This document shows, in pieces, positions 43,011-52,076 of a stretch of 64,000 bases of DNA (positions within the stretch are counted from its first letter, which is position 1; each line of letters starts with the position of its first letter). This DNA comes from an uncultured Bacteroidota bacterium (GTDB lineage: Bacteria; Bacteroidota; Bacteroidia; Chitinophagales; Chitinophagaceae). Below the pieces are notes generated by a model. That model was not told where the DNA came from. It searched no databases and saw only the letters and a list, made by a program, of their open reading frames with translations. The stretch spans positions 27,907 through 91,906 of the forward strand of contig CALEZD010000002.1 of NCBI GenBank assembly GCA_937928385.1, in the 5' to 3' direction. Position numbers and translations under genes: made by a program.

Positions 43011-44621
43011 TTACACAAGCATCGTCACCGGGTTTTCCAGGTGTGCTTTCAGTGTTTGCAGGAAGCGGGAACCCACTGCACCATCTACCACGCGGTGGTC
43101 ACAGCTCAGGGTTATCTTCATCAGTTGACGGACAACTACCTGCCCGTTTTCTACAACTGGTGTAGCGGCTATCTTGCCCACTGCCAGTATGCAGCTATCG
43201 GGTGGATTAATTATCGCCGTGAACTCATCTATATCCATCATGCCCAGGTTGGATATGGTGAAAGTATTGCCTGTAAACTCAGGTGGCTGCAGTTTCTTAT
43301 TACGTGCTTTGTCTGCCAGGGCTTTAGATTCTTCAGCTATCTGCGACAGTGATTTCTGGTCGGCAAATTTGATAACCGGTACAATTAGCCCGTCGTCTAT
43401 TGCTACCGCGCTGCCGACATGTATATGGTGGTTCTGGCGGATTTTATCACCCAGCCAACTGCTGTTTACATACGGGTGCTGGCGCAATGCCATAGCGCAG
43501 GCCTTTATCACCAGGTCGTTGAACGATACTTTGACAGGAGAGATATCATTGATGGCCTTGCGCGCTTCCATCGCCTTGTCCATAGTAATGGTCATGGTGA
43601 GATAGAAGTGTGGCGCTGTGAATTTGCTTTCGCCCAGGCGGCGTGCAATAGCACTGCGCATCTGCGATACCGGCACATCTGTATATCCTTCTTCCCCAAC
43701 AGCCACAGGAGCAGTAACAAACGGTTGCCCTGCCGCTTTCTGCTGCGCAGGTGCTGCTGATGGTTGGTAATTATCTATATCCCGCTTGATGATACGACCA
43801 CCGTCTCCGCTGCCCTGTACATCGCCCAGGTTAATGCCTTTATCTTCTGCCAGCTTTTTGGCCAGTGGAGATGCTTTTACGCGTCCCTCATCGCTTGAAG
43901 ACACATCAGCCTTAGCTGCCTGTTGTGTTGGTTGTGCGACTTTAGCTTCTGTAGAACTTTCGCTTGCAGGGGCTTCTTCAGCGTCTTCATCCTGCAGGTA
44001 GGGTTCTATATCCGTACCCTCTTTGCCTACTATAGCTATGATGTCATTTACTTTAGCTGCCTCACCTGCTTTAACACCTACATACAACAAGGTACCTTCA
44101 GCATAACCAATTACTTCCATTGTGGCTTTGTCAGTTTCTACATCCGCCAGCACATCATCACTTTTCACTTTATCGCCTACCTGCTTGTGCCAGGCCTCTA
44201 TTTTGCCCTCCTTCATCGTATCGCTCAGCAGCGGCATACGTATTACCGTTGCATCGCCAGATTTGGGCTTAGCTGCTTTCTTCTCTGCGGGCTTTTCTTC
44301 TTTAGCTGCCGGCTGTTCCTCTTTGGGTTCGGCTGGTGCTGCGCCATTACTGTTATCATCCAGCAGGCTCTTATAATCCTCGCCCTCTTTGCCTATGATA
44401 GCAATAATATCGTTCACCTTCGCTGCTTTGCCTTTCTCTACACCTATATACAATAGGGTGCCATCTACATAAGGCATTACTTCCATAGTAGCTTTGTCGG
44501 TTTCCACGTCCGCTATTACGTCGTCGCTTTTCACCTTATCCCCGACTTTTTTATGCCATTCGGCTATCACACCTTCCTTCATCGTATCACTCAGAAGTGG
44601 CATACGTATCGCTTCGGCCAT
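43011..44621 (-). CDS. Pyruvate dehydrogenase E2 component (dihydrolipoamide acetyltransferase)
   Basis: A 536-residue acyltransferase. Two tandem lipoyl domains occur, each with the lipoylated lysine in VETDKATMEV (about residues 44 and 170). Alanine/proline/lysine-rich linkers separate them. A peripheral subunit-binding domain (VKASPLAKKLAEDKGINL) follows near residue 250, and the C-terminal catalytic core ends with the active-site motif LSCDHRVVDGAVGSRFL. It transfers acetyl groups from lipoate to coenzyme A in the PDH complex in the cytoplasm. E1 and E3 genes are not adjacent. A TACTTTTG promoter box lies 34 bases upstream of the ATG. Confidence 0.94.
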   Translation of the reverse strand: MAEAIRMPLLSDTMKEGVIAEWHKKVGDKVKSDDVIADVETDKATMEVMPYVDGTLLYIGVEKGKAAKVNDIIAIIGKEGEDYKSLLDDNSNGAAPAEPKEEQPAAKEEKPAEKKAAKPKSGDATVIRMPLLSDTMKEGKIEAWHKQVGDKVKSDDVLADVETDKATMEVIGYAEGTLLYVGVKAGEAAKVNDIIAIVGKEGTDIEPYLQDEDAEEAPASESSTEAKVAQPTQQAAKADVSSSDEGRVKASPLAKKLAEDKGINLGDVQGSGDGGRIIKRDIDNYQPSAAPAQQKAAGQPFVTAPVAVGEEGYTDVPVSQMRSAIARRLGESKFTAPHFYLTMTITMDKAMEARKAINDISPVKVSFNDLVIKACAMALRQHPYVNSSWLGDKIRQNHHIHVGSAVAIDDGLIVPVIKFADQKSLSQIAEESKALADKARNKKLQPPEFTGNTFTISNLGMMDIDEFTAIINPPDSCILAVGKIAATPVVENGQVVVRQLMKITLSCDHRVVDGAVGSRFLQTLKAHLENPVTMLV

Positions 44622-44655
44622 AAACTATTCCTGCTTTTTTTAAGATTTCAGATGT

Positions 44656-44663
44656 CAAAAGTA
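44656..44663 (-). promoter_or_regulatory. Promoter -7 element of the PDH E2 gene
   Basis: TACTTTTG on the minus strand is an exact TAnnTTTG match 34 bases before the start codon. No well-placed -33 TTTG was found. Confidence 0.5.
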
Positions 44664-44757
44664 ATCAATTCCGATTTTTTATTTCACCTTAATTTAACCG
44701 CCATCAGCTATTGAATTTATATATTCAGCAATAATTTCACATGACAATGCAACAGGT

Positions 44758-46113
44758 ATGAGTAAAGTAGTAACAATTATGATGGCTGGGTTGTTGGCGG
44801 CCGGGCAGGTTTCTGCGCAAAGGCTAATAGAGGCAGGCCCCATGCAGGGCTATACAGAGTTCCGCACCGCCCGTATATGGGTAGAATTAGCGCCCGAGGT
44901 CGAAACCCTGAACCTGCGCTATAGTGTGGACACTACAGGCGCCCCCTGGCAAAACATACAATACAACGGCAAACTGGGCAAGGAGTTCAACCCCGTCACG
45001 TTCGAATTGACTGCGTTAGAGCCCGGCACTGCCTACCGTTACAAGATTAAAGCCGAGCATGGCAAACACTCTGAACTCATTACCGGCAAATTCCGCACAC
45101 TGGAGCAATGGGTAGGGCGTAAACCCGCGCCCGATTTCAGCTTCCTGGCAGGTTCATGTTCTTATTTCAACGAGCCCCGCTACGAACGCCCCGGCAATAC
45201 CTACGGCGGCGATTCGTCCATATTCTTAACGATGATGCGTACTCCTGCCGACTTTATGTTATGGTTGGGCGACAACTGGTACACCCGCGATGTGGATTAT
45301 TACAGCCGCTGGGGATTGTGGAACAGGGCGCATTATGACCGTTCTCAACCCGTATTGCAACCCCTGCTGATGGCCATGCCGCATTACGCTATATGGGACG
45401 ACCACGATTTCGGCCCTAACAACTTCGGTTCGTCTTACGTGTACAAAAACGAAAGCAGGCGGGTGTTTAAAAACTATTGGGCCAACCCCTCTTACGGCAT
45501 GGACGGCAAAGGAGTTTATACCCAATTCGCATACGGGGATGTTGCTTTCTTCCTGCTGGACGACCGTACATGGCGTAGCTCCGACGATATGAAAGACAGT
45601 ATTGACGGACAGCCAAACCCCGAAAAGACGATGCTGGGCGCAGAACAGATGCGCTGGCTGAAAGACGCACTGCTGCAAAGCCGTTACTCTACCTTTAAGA
45701 TAATAGCCATCGGCAGCCAGGTGCTGAATACCTACAGTCCGTTCGACTGCTTTTATCATTACCCGGTTGAATATAAAGAGCTATTGGACTTCATAGCCGA
45801 TAACAAAATCAACGGCGTACTCTTTATGACAGGCGACCGTCACCACAGCGAAATCATTAAGATGGACCGCACGGGGCATTACACTTTATACGATATAACC
45901 ACCTCGCCACTCACCAGCAAAGTATACGCTGCCGATGGACCTGAAAAGGATATACCCACCCGTGTGCTGAGTGTAGATGCGGTGCACAATTTCTCAAAGC
46001 TAACCGTAAGCGGCCCTGCCAAAGCCCGCAAGCTGACAGTAACCTATTACGACAAAACAGGAAAAGAACTTGGGAAATGGACCATAACGGAAAAGGAACT
46101 GAAAGAGCTTTAA
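44758..46113 (+). CDS. PhoD-like alkaline phosphatase family protein
   Basis: A 451-residue exported protein with a signal peptide (residues 1-20, ending GQVSAQ). An N-terminal fibronectin-like PhoD_N domain (residues ~25-110) precedes the metallophosphatase domain. The metal ligands are visible: FLAGSCSYFNEP near residue 130 (the core cysteine), LWLGDNWY near residue 165 (GDxxY), YAIWDDHDFGPN near residue 213 (the WDDHDxGxN signature) and FMTGDRHHSE near residue 363. PhoD-type enzymes hydrolyse phosphodiesters such as teichoic or nucleic acids and phospholipids. It is probably periplasmic. Its stop overlaps that of convergent dnaX. Confidence 0.92.
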   Translation: MSKVVTIMMAGLLAAGQVSAQRLIEAGPMQGYTEFRTARIWVELAPEVETLNLRYSVDTTGAPWQNIQYNGKLGKEFNPVTFELTALEPGTAYRYKIKAEHGKHSELITGKFRTLEQWVGRKPAPDFSFLAGSCSYFNEPRYERPGNTYGGDSSIFLTMMRTPADFMLWLGDNWYTRDVDYYSRWGLWNRAHYDRSQPVLQPLLMAMPHYAIWDDHDFGPNNFGSSYVYKNESRRVFKNYWANPSYGMDGKGVYTQFAYGDVAFFLLDDRTWRSSDDMKDSIDGQPNPEKTMLGAEQMRWLKDALLQSRYSTFKIIAIGSQVLNTYSPFDCFYHYPVEYKELLDFIADNKINGVLFMTGDRHHSEIIKMDRTGHYTLYDITTSPLTSKVYAADGPEKDIPTRVLSVDAVHNFSKLTVSGPAKARKLTVTYYDKTGKELGKWTITEKELKEL

Positions 46114-47888
46114 TAATCCAGGTGTAAACCCAGGGTATCTTTCAACTGCGCCAGTGCGGGATTTTTAGCGGCCATCTCTTCATACATATCCTGCTTGCTC
46201 AGCACCTTTTGCTGCTGCTCGGCGTGTATCTCCTCGTTCAGCCTTACCTCTGTGGTTACCCTTACCAATACACCCGTTTCTTTGCGGTAGTATTCCAGTA
46301 TTTCGTTCTGCTGGCTGCGGGCGTAGGTTTCCGTCAGTACACTCGGGCACACCAGGCGCACCTCATGCTCTGGGTGCAGTTCTACCTCCATCATTTTCAG
46401 CTGGGCGTATATCACCATTTTGTTATCCGCCAATATACCCTGCTTATATGTTTCGTACAGGCTTTGGATGGTATCCTGTGCCAGGTCTTTTTTTACTTCT
46501 TCTACCGCTACGGCATTGTTCAGTGCATCGTCTATTTCGCTCATCAGGTTGCTGCTGATGCGGCGGTTAGCGCCATTGCCATTGGTTTTGGCAGGCCGGG
46601 GAGTGTTATATGCCGCCGGCTGTTGTGCGGGTTGGGGTGGGGTAGCAGGCTCCTGCCGCGGTTTCGATGGTTCTTCCACCCTGGCAGCAGGTGCGGGTGG
46701 CTGGTACGGTGCCGGTTGCGGCTTGGGTGCTGTGGGTTGTGTAGCTGTTGCTACGCTATCAGGCTTTTTTTTTACATCCTCTGGCTGTGTCGCCTGTAGC
46801 ACATAACAGAGCCTTATCAGGCACATTTCTACATGCAGCCGCTTGTTGTTGGCATTGCGGTAGCTCATCTCAGCATCGCTCACCACATTCAGCCCCGATA
46901 TAATGAATGACGGCGGCGCCTGGTTGGCCTTTTCATGATAAATAGCTTTGTGTTCGTTGGGCACGTCCAGCAGGCGGGCCATGCGCGGGTCTTTGCACAA
47001 CATCAGGTTGCGCAGGTGCTCCGCCAGTCCTTCCAGTATCACATCTCCTTCAAAACCCCGCTCTAATGCGCCGTCCAGTTGCAGCAGTGTGCCGCTCACG
47101 TCCTGTGCCAGCATATGGTCAGTCAGCCCGAAGTAAAAGTCGGCATCCAGCAGGTTCAGGTGTTCCATCGTATTGTTATACGTCAGCATACCATTGGTGA
47201 AGCTGACAATACGGTCGAACATGCTGAGGGCATCGCGCATACAGCCTTCGCTCTTCTGCGCTATTACGTGCAGGGCTGCTTCCTGCGCCACTACGCTTTC
47301 TTTGGTGGCTATGCTGTGCAGGTGGTTCGATATGTCTTCAGATACTATCCTTTTAAAGTCGAATATCTGGCAGCGGCTCAGGATGGTAGGCAATATCTTA
47401 TGTTTCTCAGTAGTAGCCAGTATGAATATGGCGTATGGCGGCGGCTCTTCCAGCGTCTTCAGGAAGGCGTTGAAAGCCGAGGCGCTGAGCATGTGTACCT
47501 CGTCTATGATATAGATTTTGTACTTGCCCGCCTGTGGCGCAAACCTTACCTGGTTCACCAGCTCGCGGATGTCGTCTACCGAGTTGTTACTTGCGGCATC
47601 CAGCTCAAATACGTTGAAAGAAGTATGGTTGGCAAAGCTCTGGCAGGTGCCGCACTTGCCGCAGGCTTCCATGTCGGCCGTAGGGCTTTCGCAGTTGATG
47701 GTTTTGGCCAGTATACGGGCGCAGGTGGTTTTGCCCACCCCGCGCGGACCGCAAAACAGGTACGCATGCGCCAGGTGATTATTCCTGATAGCATTTTTGA
47801 GGGTGGTAGTGATATGCTCCTGCCCTACAACCGTATCAAATGTCTGCGGGCGATACTTACGCGCCGATACTATATAATTCTCTGCCAT
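46110..47888 (-). CDS. dnaX: DNA polymerase III subunit gamma/tau
   Basis: About 592 residues from the ATG at 47888 (MAENYIVSARKYRPQTF, the conserved DnaX start). The 20-residue extension in the longer frame is hydrophobic and spurious. AAA+ clamp-loader motifs are present: FCGPRGVGKTTCARIL (Walker A, near residue 45), a zinc site in CGKCGTC near residue 79, IYIIDEVHMLS (Walker B) and ILATTEKHKILPTILSRC (sensor 1). Domain III follows, then a proline/alanine/glutamine-rich linker (residues ~370-440) and a C-terminal domain. A TACTTTTG promoter box lies 12 bases before the start. Confidence 0.97.
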   Translation of the reverse strand: MAENYIVSARKYRPQTFDTVVGQEHITTTLKNAIRNNHLAHAYLFCGPRGVGKTTCARILAKTINCESPTADMEACGKCGTCQSFANHTSFNVFELDAASNNSVDDIRELVNQVRFAPQAGKYKIYIIDEVHMLSASAFNAFLKTLEEPPPYAIFILATTEKHKILPTILSRCQIFDFKRIVSEDISNHLHSIATKESVVAQEAALHVIAQKSEGCMRDALSMFDRIVSFTNGMLTYNNTMEHLNLLDADFYFGLTDHMLAQDVSGTLLQLDGALERGFEGDVILEGLAEHLRNLMLCKDPRMARLLDVPNEHKAIYHEKANQAPPSFIISGLNVVSDAEMSYRNANNKRLHVEMCLIRLCYVLQATQPEDVKKKPDSVATATQPTAPKPQPAPYQPPAPAARVEEPSKPRQEPATPPQPAQQPAAYNTPRPAKTNGNGANRRISSNLMSEIDDALNNAVAVEEVKKDLAQDTIQSLYETYKQGILADNKMVIYAQLKMMEVELHPEHEVRLVCPSVLTETYARSQQNEILEYYRKETGVLVRVTTEVRLNEEIHAEQQQKVLSKQDMYEEMAAKNPALAQLKDTLGLHLDY

Positions 47889-47900
47889 GCCTTGTTCATT

Positions 47901-47908
47901 CAAAAGTA
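47901..47908 (-). promoter_or_regulatory. dnaX promoter -7 element
   Basis: TACTTTTG on the minus strand, exact TAnnTTTG, 12 bases before the ATG, so the leader would be only a few bases. A TTTTG lies 13 bases upstream, shorter than the usual spacing. Confidence 0.45.
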
Positions 47909-48292
47909 AAAAGTAAAAAGCCAAAAGAAAAAAGAAGTTTTTTGCCATGTGTGGTGGGTGTTGATAATCTTTTGTTCCTCACGCCATTGCGCGGAGCGAA
48001 GTATGAGCGACAAGTCAATCTCGCCATAATACCGGTTCGTATTTGCAAGGCTATTAAACAGCCATCCAGAGTCTCTGCTATTGCTCCTATACCCAGCTTT
48101 TGTTCATTTCTTTTGCTTCTCCAAAAGAAACGAACCAAAGAAAAAGAGCCCCGTCCCTTAAGCTTCAAAGGGACGGGATGGTACCCTGAAAGGACGACAC
48201 TACTACTGCGCTGCCAGGATGTGGAATCGCTATTGACACACTTGGTTTGGGCAGGTGGTTGGGCTTGGTCTATACTACAATAAATAGATTTT

Positions 48293-48420
48293 GTTAACTC
48301 TGCCGCTTTTTGCTGTAACTGCGTGTTGCAATTTGTAGTCTGCAAATCATTGATAATCTGTTCGTTGTAATATAATTTGTTAACTTTTGTTAACCAAAAC
48401 GTATTGTGCTGCAGAGTTAA
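48293..48420. other. Possible structured RNA or cruciform bounded by complementary arms
   Basis: GTTAACTCTGC at 48293-48303 is complementary over ten bases to GCAGAGTTAA at 48411-48420, so the 128 bases between could be closed by a stem. GTTAAC occurs three times in the region. A terminator-like hairpin follows directly. This is a weak candidate with no family match; the strand is undetermined. Confidence 0.25.
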
Positions 48421-48428
48421 TAAAAAAC

Positions 48429-48463
48429 ACAAACGCCCCTTGCTGAGAGGGGCGTTTGCGTGT
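48429..48463. terminator. Terminator-like GC hairpin
   Basis: CACAAACGCCCCT pairs with AGGGGCGTTTGCGTG around TGCTG. The core AACGCCCC/GGGGCGTT is the same as in the terminator at 35861-35886. An A-run precedes it, which would be the T-run of a minus-strand terminator. No gene ends next to it. Confidence 0.6.
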
Positions 48464-48736
48464 AATCTTTTTGTGCTGTGTAGTTGCGGGGCGCTACGAA
48501 TTATATCGCTTGGTGGCAGGTGCATGAGTGATATGTTTTATTATGACAAATATACGATTAAATGATGTTTCGGCAAAGTTTATTTTCTGCCATTACAGAT
48601 GTTTGGCTAAAGCCGTTTGTGGGTGGTTGTTGCCCACGGCTTAAAAGCCGGGGCAAGTGAAGTGGGTATTCCAAGTAATTTTGTTTGGCCATCAATTGAG
48701 CGGCCTCCAGGCAGGGGCGTATGTTTTTTGGCCACT

Positions 48737-48919
48737 GGCGTTGGTCTTCCAAGGATGACCTGTGTCTGACTAAGTCACCCGGTCTCTGACCGGTATTTGA
48801 AAGACTTAAGCATATCTATTGCACTTCTGTAAATAGTATTGAACATCCTCTCCCGGACTGCCGGTTATAAACCGGATGAACCAACAGACACGAATACCCT
48901 ACGGAACATTCGCGCCAGA
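48737..48919. repeat. Dispersed intergenic repeat family 1, copy A
   Basis: About 183 bases closely matching the copy at 49825-50008 in the same orientation, with a partial copy at 54497-54607. It contains the inverted repeats CCGGTC-TCT-GACCGG and CCGGTT-ATAA-ACCGG, and a conserved end near ACGGAACATTCGCGCCAG. It lies immediately beyond the 3' end of the lipoprotein gene at 48952. Confidence 0.88.
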
Positions 48920-48951
48920 GAACTGGTATACAGCAGACCCCGGCTCACGAG

Positions 48952-49770
48952 TTAGTATCTTTCATAGCTAAACACATCCAGCGACATGCCGTCTTCGCTC
49001 GAACGTTTTACAACTACACTATCGCTGTTGTATTCATAGCTAGTTTTGTAAGAATATACCGTACCGGTATTGGTGTGTACTTTATTCGTCAGAACATTAT
49101 TTTTCGTTATAATGCCACTAAATTCGTCGGGACTTGTAAGCATATAAAAGCATTCCATGCCGGGTATTGTTGAGAAAATATTCGGATTGTCATCGTATGT
49201 TGTGCCCGATAAAGATAGCCTATAGTTGGGGTTGATACCCGACTGGCACCATATTTCATTAATGTTCCCTACACTGTCTTTATAAAATTTGTAGTTAGTG
49301 ACACCACCGTTCGGCGCGTGTGTGATTCTCATGTCCATTACATTTCCTGAATATTTATATTCCAGCCGTAGTTCCACAAGTCCGGTATCATTTTTATATT
49401 CAAAACGTTCCAGATGGCCATCATTTGTATAGTAGTAATGTCCATAAAGTATTTTTCCGCCGGGAGAATGATTTTGCTCTGTCTCAATCCTGCCACCGGC
49501 ACCATATTGAAATGTGTGAGTTATTATTCGTTGAGTAGACGACGTGTCAAGTGGCGGTAGCACTTTTGTGAATTTGGACAGTTTACTCTCGTTGTTGTAT
49601 TCGAAATGATAGCTAATGCGGTATCCCCAGTTGTAAGACTCCCATGTTGTCATCCTGTAACCGGTTTTGGGGTCGTTAGCTGTTGGATCAGTAGTTTTTG
49701 GATTGTTTTCTTTTTTGCACGAGGTTGTTGATACTATCAATATCGCGGCTAACAGTATTATAGGTCTCAT
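48952..49770 (-). CDS. Hypothetical lipoprotein (DUF4595/YD-repeat-like)
   Basis: A 272-residue protein with a lipoprotein signal peptide (IILLAAILIVSTTSCKK, lipidated at cysteine 18). The mature part is beta-rich with repeated aromatic strands such as SYHFEYNNESKLSKFTK, HLERFEYKND and TSYEYNSDS, like the short YD repeats of DUF4595/RHS-type lipoproteins in Bacteroidota. No enzymatic motif is visible. It is flanked on both sides by direct copies of the same intergenic repeat, an unusual setting suggesting that gene and repeats may have moved or duplicated together. Confidence 0.72.
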   Translation of the reverse strand: MRPIILLAAILIVSTTSCKKENNPKTTDPTANDPKTGYRMTTWESYNWGYRISYHFEYNNESKLSKFTKVLPPLDTSSTQRIITHTFQYGAGGRIETEQNHSPGGKILYGHYYYTNDGHLERFEYKNDTGLVELRLEYKYSGNVMDMRITHAPNGGVTNYKFYKDSVGNINEIWCQSGINPNYRLSLSGTTYDDNPNIFSTIPGMECFYMLTSPDEFSGIITKNNVLTNKVHTNTGTVYSYKTSYEYNSDSVVVKRSSEDGMSLDVFSYERY

Positions 49771-49824
49771 AACAGCTTTTTGAAGAATGGTAACAATATT
49801 AATGCCAAATATAACTCTTCTATT

Positions 49825-50008
49825 GACGCCGGTGTTCCGCAGGGTGACCGGTGTCTATTTAAACCACCCGGTCTCTCACCGGTATTTGAAAAGCTTAAGC
49901 ACATCTATTGCCCTTCTGTTGTAGCATCGAACCTCCTTTCCCGGACTGCCGGTTATACACCGGATGAACCAACAGACACGAATACCCTACGGAACATTCG
50001 CGCCAGTG
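49825..50008. repeat. Dispersed intergenic repeat family 1, copy B
   Basis: About 184 bases, same orientation as the copy at 48737. The final ~80 bases, from CCGGACTGCCGGTTATA to CGCGCCAGTGA, are nearly identical between the two copies, while the left part has diverged more. It ends 7 bases from the stop of the DUF3592-like gene and lies upstream of the lipoprotein gene. Confidence 0.88.
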
Positions 50009-50014
50009 AAGTAC

Positions 50015-50446
50015 TTATTTATAAAACGACGAATTGATCAACAAGTAAATATCTGCAACCGACATACATACCCCAAGCGCAAGTGTGACGATATAGTATG
50101 CATTTACTTTCGATGAAATAATGATGAAGTCGGTAGGGTTGTTCTTGTTATACCTGATTTTTAATTTCTCTCCTTTTTTAAAAGTGCCGGAAATGTATCC
50201 GTCTTCCAGCTTTTTTGTAACCCATCTTTTGTCTTTTGTGACAAAGCGGATTATCAATTTGTCTGTCCTTGAATTGTAATTGCTTATTGAGCCCCGACTT
50301 GCAGATTTTTCAATGTCGAATACGATTCCTTCCTCCTCCTCCATGTCATCGCTTTTTTCACCAACTTGATTGAGTTTAGCCCAACCGATGTAAGTAGTGA
50401 TAACCCCTCCTATTGTAAGTACCCCATATGCTAACAGGTCATTCAT
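50015..50446 (-). CDS. DUF3592-like membrane protein
   Basis: A 143-residue protein with one hydrophobic segment at the N-terminus (residues ~4-22) and another near the C-terminus (residues ~115-137). Between them lies a beta-rich loop including TDKLIIRFVTKDKRWVTKKL and FKKGEKLKIRYNKNNPTDFI. The FKKGEKLKIRYNKNNP stretch is characteristic of the DUF3592 family, whose function is unknown. It stands alone, and its stop abuts a repeat copy. Confidence 0.75.
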   Translation of the reverse strand: MNDLLAYGVLTIGGVITTYIGWAKLNQVGEKSDDMEEEEGIVFDIEKSASRGSISNYNSRTDKLIIRFVTKDKRWVTKKLEDGYISGTFKKGEKLKIRYNKNNPTDFIIISSKVNAYYIVTLALGVCMSVADIYLLINSSFYK

Positions 50447-50506
50447 GAGTTTTGCTTTGGTATGCGACCTGAATATACAAACTCGCCATAATTTAGATGC
50501 ATAACG

Positions 50507-50950
50507 CTACCTCCCCTCCAGTATCCTCTTCAGGTTCTGCAGGTCCTTGGTATTGGCTTTGCGCATGGCGCCCGCCATAAAGGGCGCGAACAATGCCAAA
50601 AACCCCGATGGCTTGCCATGGTTGCGCAGGGTCATGCGGGTGTGGTTGTCGTCTATAGCTACCCATGTGTAGGTGGTCTCCATAGGGAAGGGGCCTTGCG
50701 CTGTACGCATCACTAATTTCTTATTGGGTATATATTCTGTAAACTCGTAAGTGTATTCCAGCTTCCGCCCCAGGAAATGCGCGGTAAAAGCCACCTGTGT
50801 GCCCACCGCCAGCGGCTTAGGCGTCTTCCATTCCGCCGATTTGATATTGACATACCAGTCCGGCGCGTTGTCGGGATTGGCCACATAGCCCGCCACCACC
50901 TCTACCGGGCGGTCAATCACTATTTCAGTCAGTACATCTACGGGTTTCAT
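50507..50950 (-). CDS. SRPBCC/START-like lipid-binding-fold protein
   Basis: A 147-residue protein of the polyketide cyclase/dehydrase-like SRPBCC superfamily. It begins with VLTEIVIDRPVEVVAGYVAN and continues with NAPDWYVNIKSAEW, VGTQVAFTAHFLGRKL, and KLVMRTAQGPFPMETTYTW, which together follow the usual helix-grip fold order, ending with a long helix (RKANTKDLQNLKRILEG). The family binds hydrophobic ligands in a cavity; the ligand here is unknown. No partner gene is obvious. Confidence 0.88.
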   Translation of the reverse strand: MKPVDVLTEIVIDRPVEVVAGYVANPDNAPDWYVNIKSAEWKTPKPLAVGTQVAFTAHFLGRKLEYTYEFTEYIPNKKLVMRTAQGPFPMETTYTWVAIDDNHTRMTLRNHGKPSGFLALFAPFMAGAMRKANTKDLQNLKRILEGR

Positions 50951-50999
50951 ATATGCTGCTTTCTGTAAAGTTTAGAAAAATAGCGGGAACAGAAAGGGG

Positions 51000-51089
51000 G
51001 ATATTTCCTTCGCAGGTAGCTTTGCATGTTGCTCGCAAGTCAGGAGACTTGCTACCCGGAAAGACGTAGTCGGGAGGCTAGGCTCAACG
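51000..51089. repeat. Dispersed intergenic repeat family 2, copy 1
   Basis: About 90 bases, running from GATATTTCCTTCGCAGGTAG to a GGCTCAACG end, closely matching the copy at 52077-52166 in the same orientation. It contains the hairpin-forming GCAAGTC..GGAGACTTGC. It lies just beyond the 3' end of the hypothetical gene at 51110. Confidence 0.88.
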
Positions 51090-51109
51090 CAATAATATAA
51101 CTATCATTT

Positions 51110-52012
51110 CTAATATAGACTATATCTGTACCCAGGTTTTGAGTATTTCTTTCTATACTCTTCTTGAATTTCGTCCCTATGTTTACTAAACTCTAAAGCT
51201 CCCATTTCAATAAATTGAGTACTCATTTCAAAGTTCATTTGAGCCTCTATTTTAAAAGCCCCTGATGTCACTCCTTCTTTTAATAATTTGTGATAAAAGT
51301 CACGTCTTGTCATATCCCACTCATGAAAAAAAAGAAATAGTTGCCGGTAATATATTCTACCTACTTCTGTCTTGGAAAAGAGTTTACTTTGCTTTTGATA
51401 AAAGTCAAAAACTTTGGTAGAATGATCTCTCTGCATCTTAATAGCATCTGTACTATCAATATTACTAGGTAACAGGTGTTTTCTGTCTGGTTTAAAGTGA
51501 TCATATAATGATGACATATTTCGAACCCATTGATCTTCAATCAATAGATGCATCAATTCTTTACCGCTTTCTTTTTCGGTAATAGGTTCCATCATATAAA
51601 GTGAATCAATAATACTTATAATATAATTTTTTGCTGAACTAATCAGCAGGAATTTCTTGTAGGATGAATAATCCTCACTCAATAAAACATCCAACGCATA
51701 AGGACTATTGCCCGGATTAGAAGTAATTCTATTTATTTCTTTATCCAATAAACTCCAGGCTATTGAAGAATCACCTAAAAGATAATAAGCACCTATTAAG
51801 TTATATCTACAAACAGAACTTAAATGATACTTTGATTCATTACAAAAGTTGATAATTTCCTGATACTTATCTTTTAAACAAAGAGAGTCTAAGGTATTAA
51901 TGGCATGTATGCGTTCTTTATCTGCAATAGATTGAGCAACACCTTTCTCTTGTGCAATAGACTGGGCGCAAGCAAAAATGTTTAGTATTAAAAATAACAA
52001 TATTCTAGGCAT
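51110..52012 (-). CDS. Hypothetical exported helical protein, AT-rich gene
   Basis: About 300 residues from the ATG at 52012 (MPRILLFLILNIFACAQ; a TTG at 52021 is upstream). A signal peptide ends near SIAQ at residues 18-20. The remainder is strongly helical, with TPR-like positions such as YNLIGAYYLLGDSSIAW and a tyrosine/phenylalanine-rich centre; the family is not recognised. The gene is far more AT-rich than most of the window, with many AAT, ATA and TTA codons, a sign of different origin. It is bracketed by direct copies of repeat family 2. Confidence 0.75.
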   Translation of the reverse strand: MPRILLFLILNIFACAQSIAQEKGVAQSIADKERIHAINTLDSLCLKDKYQEIINFCNESKYHLSSVCRYNLIGAYYLLGDSSIAWSLLDKEINRITSNPGNSPYALDVLLSEDYSSYKKFLLISSAKNYIISIIDSLYMMEPITEKESGKELMHLLIEDQWVRNMSSLYDHFKPDRKHLLPSNIDSTDAIKMQRDHSTKVFDFYQKQSKLFSKTEVGRIYYRQLFLFFHEWDMTRRDFYHKLLKEGVTSGAFKIEAQMNFEMSTQFIEMGALEFSKHRDEIQEEYRKKYSKPGYRYSLY

Positions 52013-52076
52013 ATTTTTCAATTAAAAAACCACTTCAGAGATATAAATATACTCGCTGCTGCTGGTCTTCCAACGG

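Larger units (their letters stand above)
47909..48951. other. Long intergenic region with several repeats and no credible gene
   Basis: About 1 kb without a gene I trust. From the left it contains: a plain stretch to 48090; a purine/pyrimidine-biased stretch around 48100-48185 of the kind dispersed in many Bacteroidota genomes, ending in the hairpin CCCGTCCC...GGGACGGG; a pair of complementary arms at 48293-48303 and 48411-48420; a GC-rich terminator-like hairpin at 48432-48463; a CGGCTT/AGCCG hairpin near 48640-48655; and the repeat copy at 48737-48919. Open frames across it are short or low complexity. Confidence 0.65.

Noticed and set aside
47079..47909. 276-codon plus-strand open frame opposite dnaX
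   Set aside because: Antisense shadow with no promoter or homology.
47896..48525. 209-codon minus-strand frame upstream of dnaX
   Set aside because: It crosses the orphan terminator hairpin and dispersed repeat sequence, has uneven composition and no recognisable domain; a short helix-like part in the middle is not enough.
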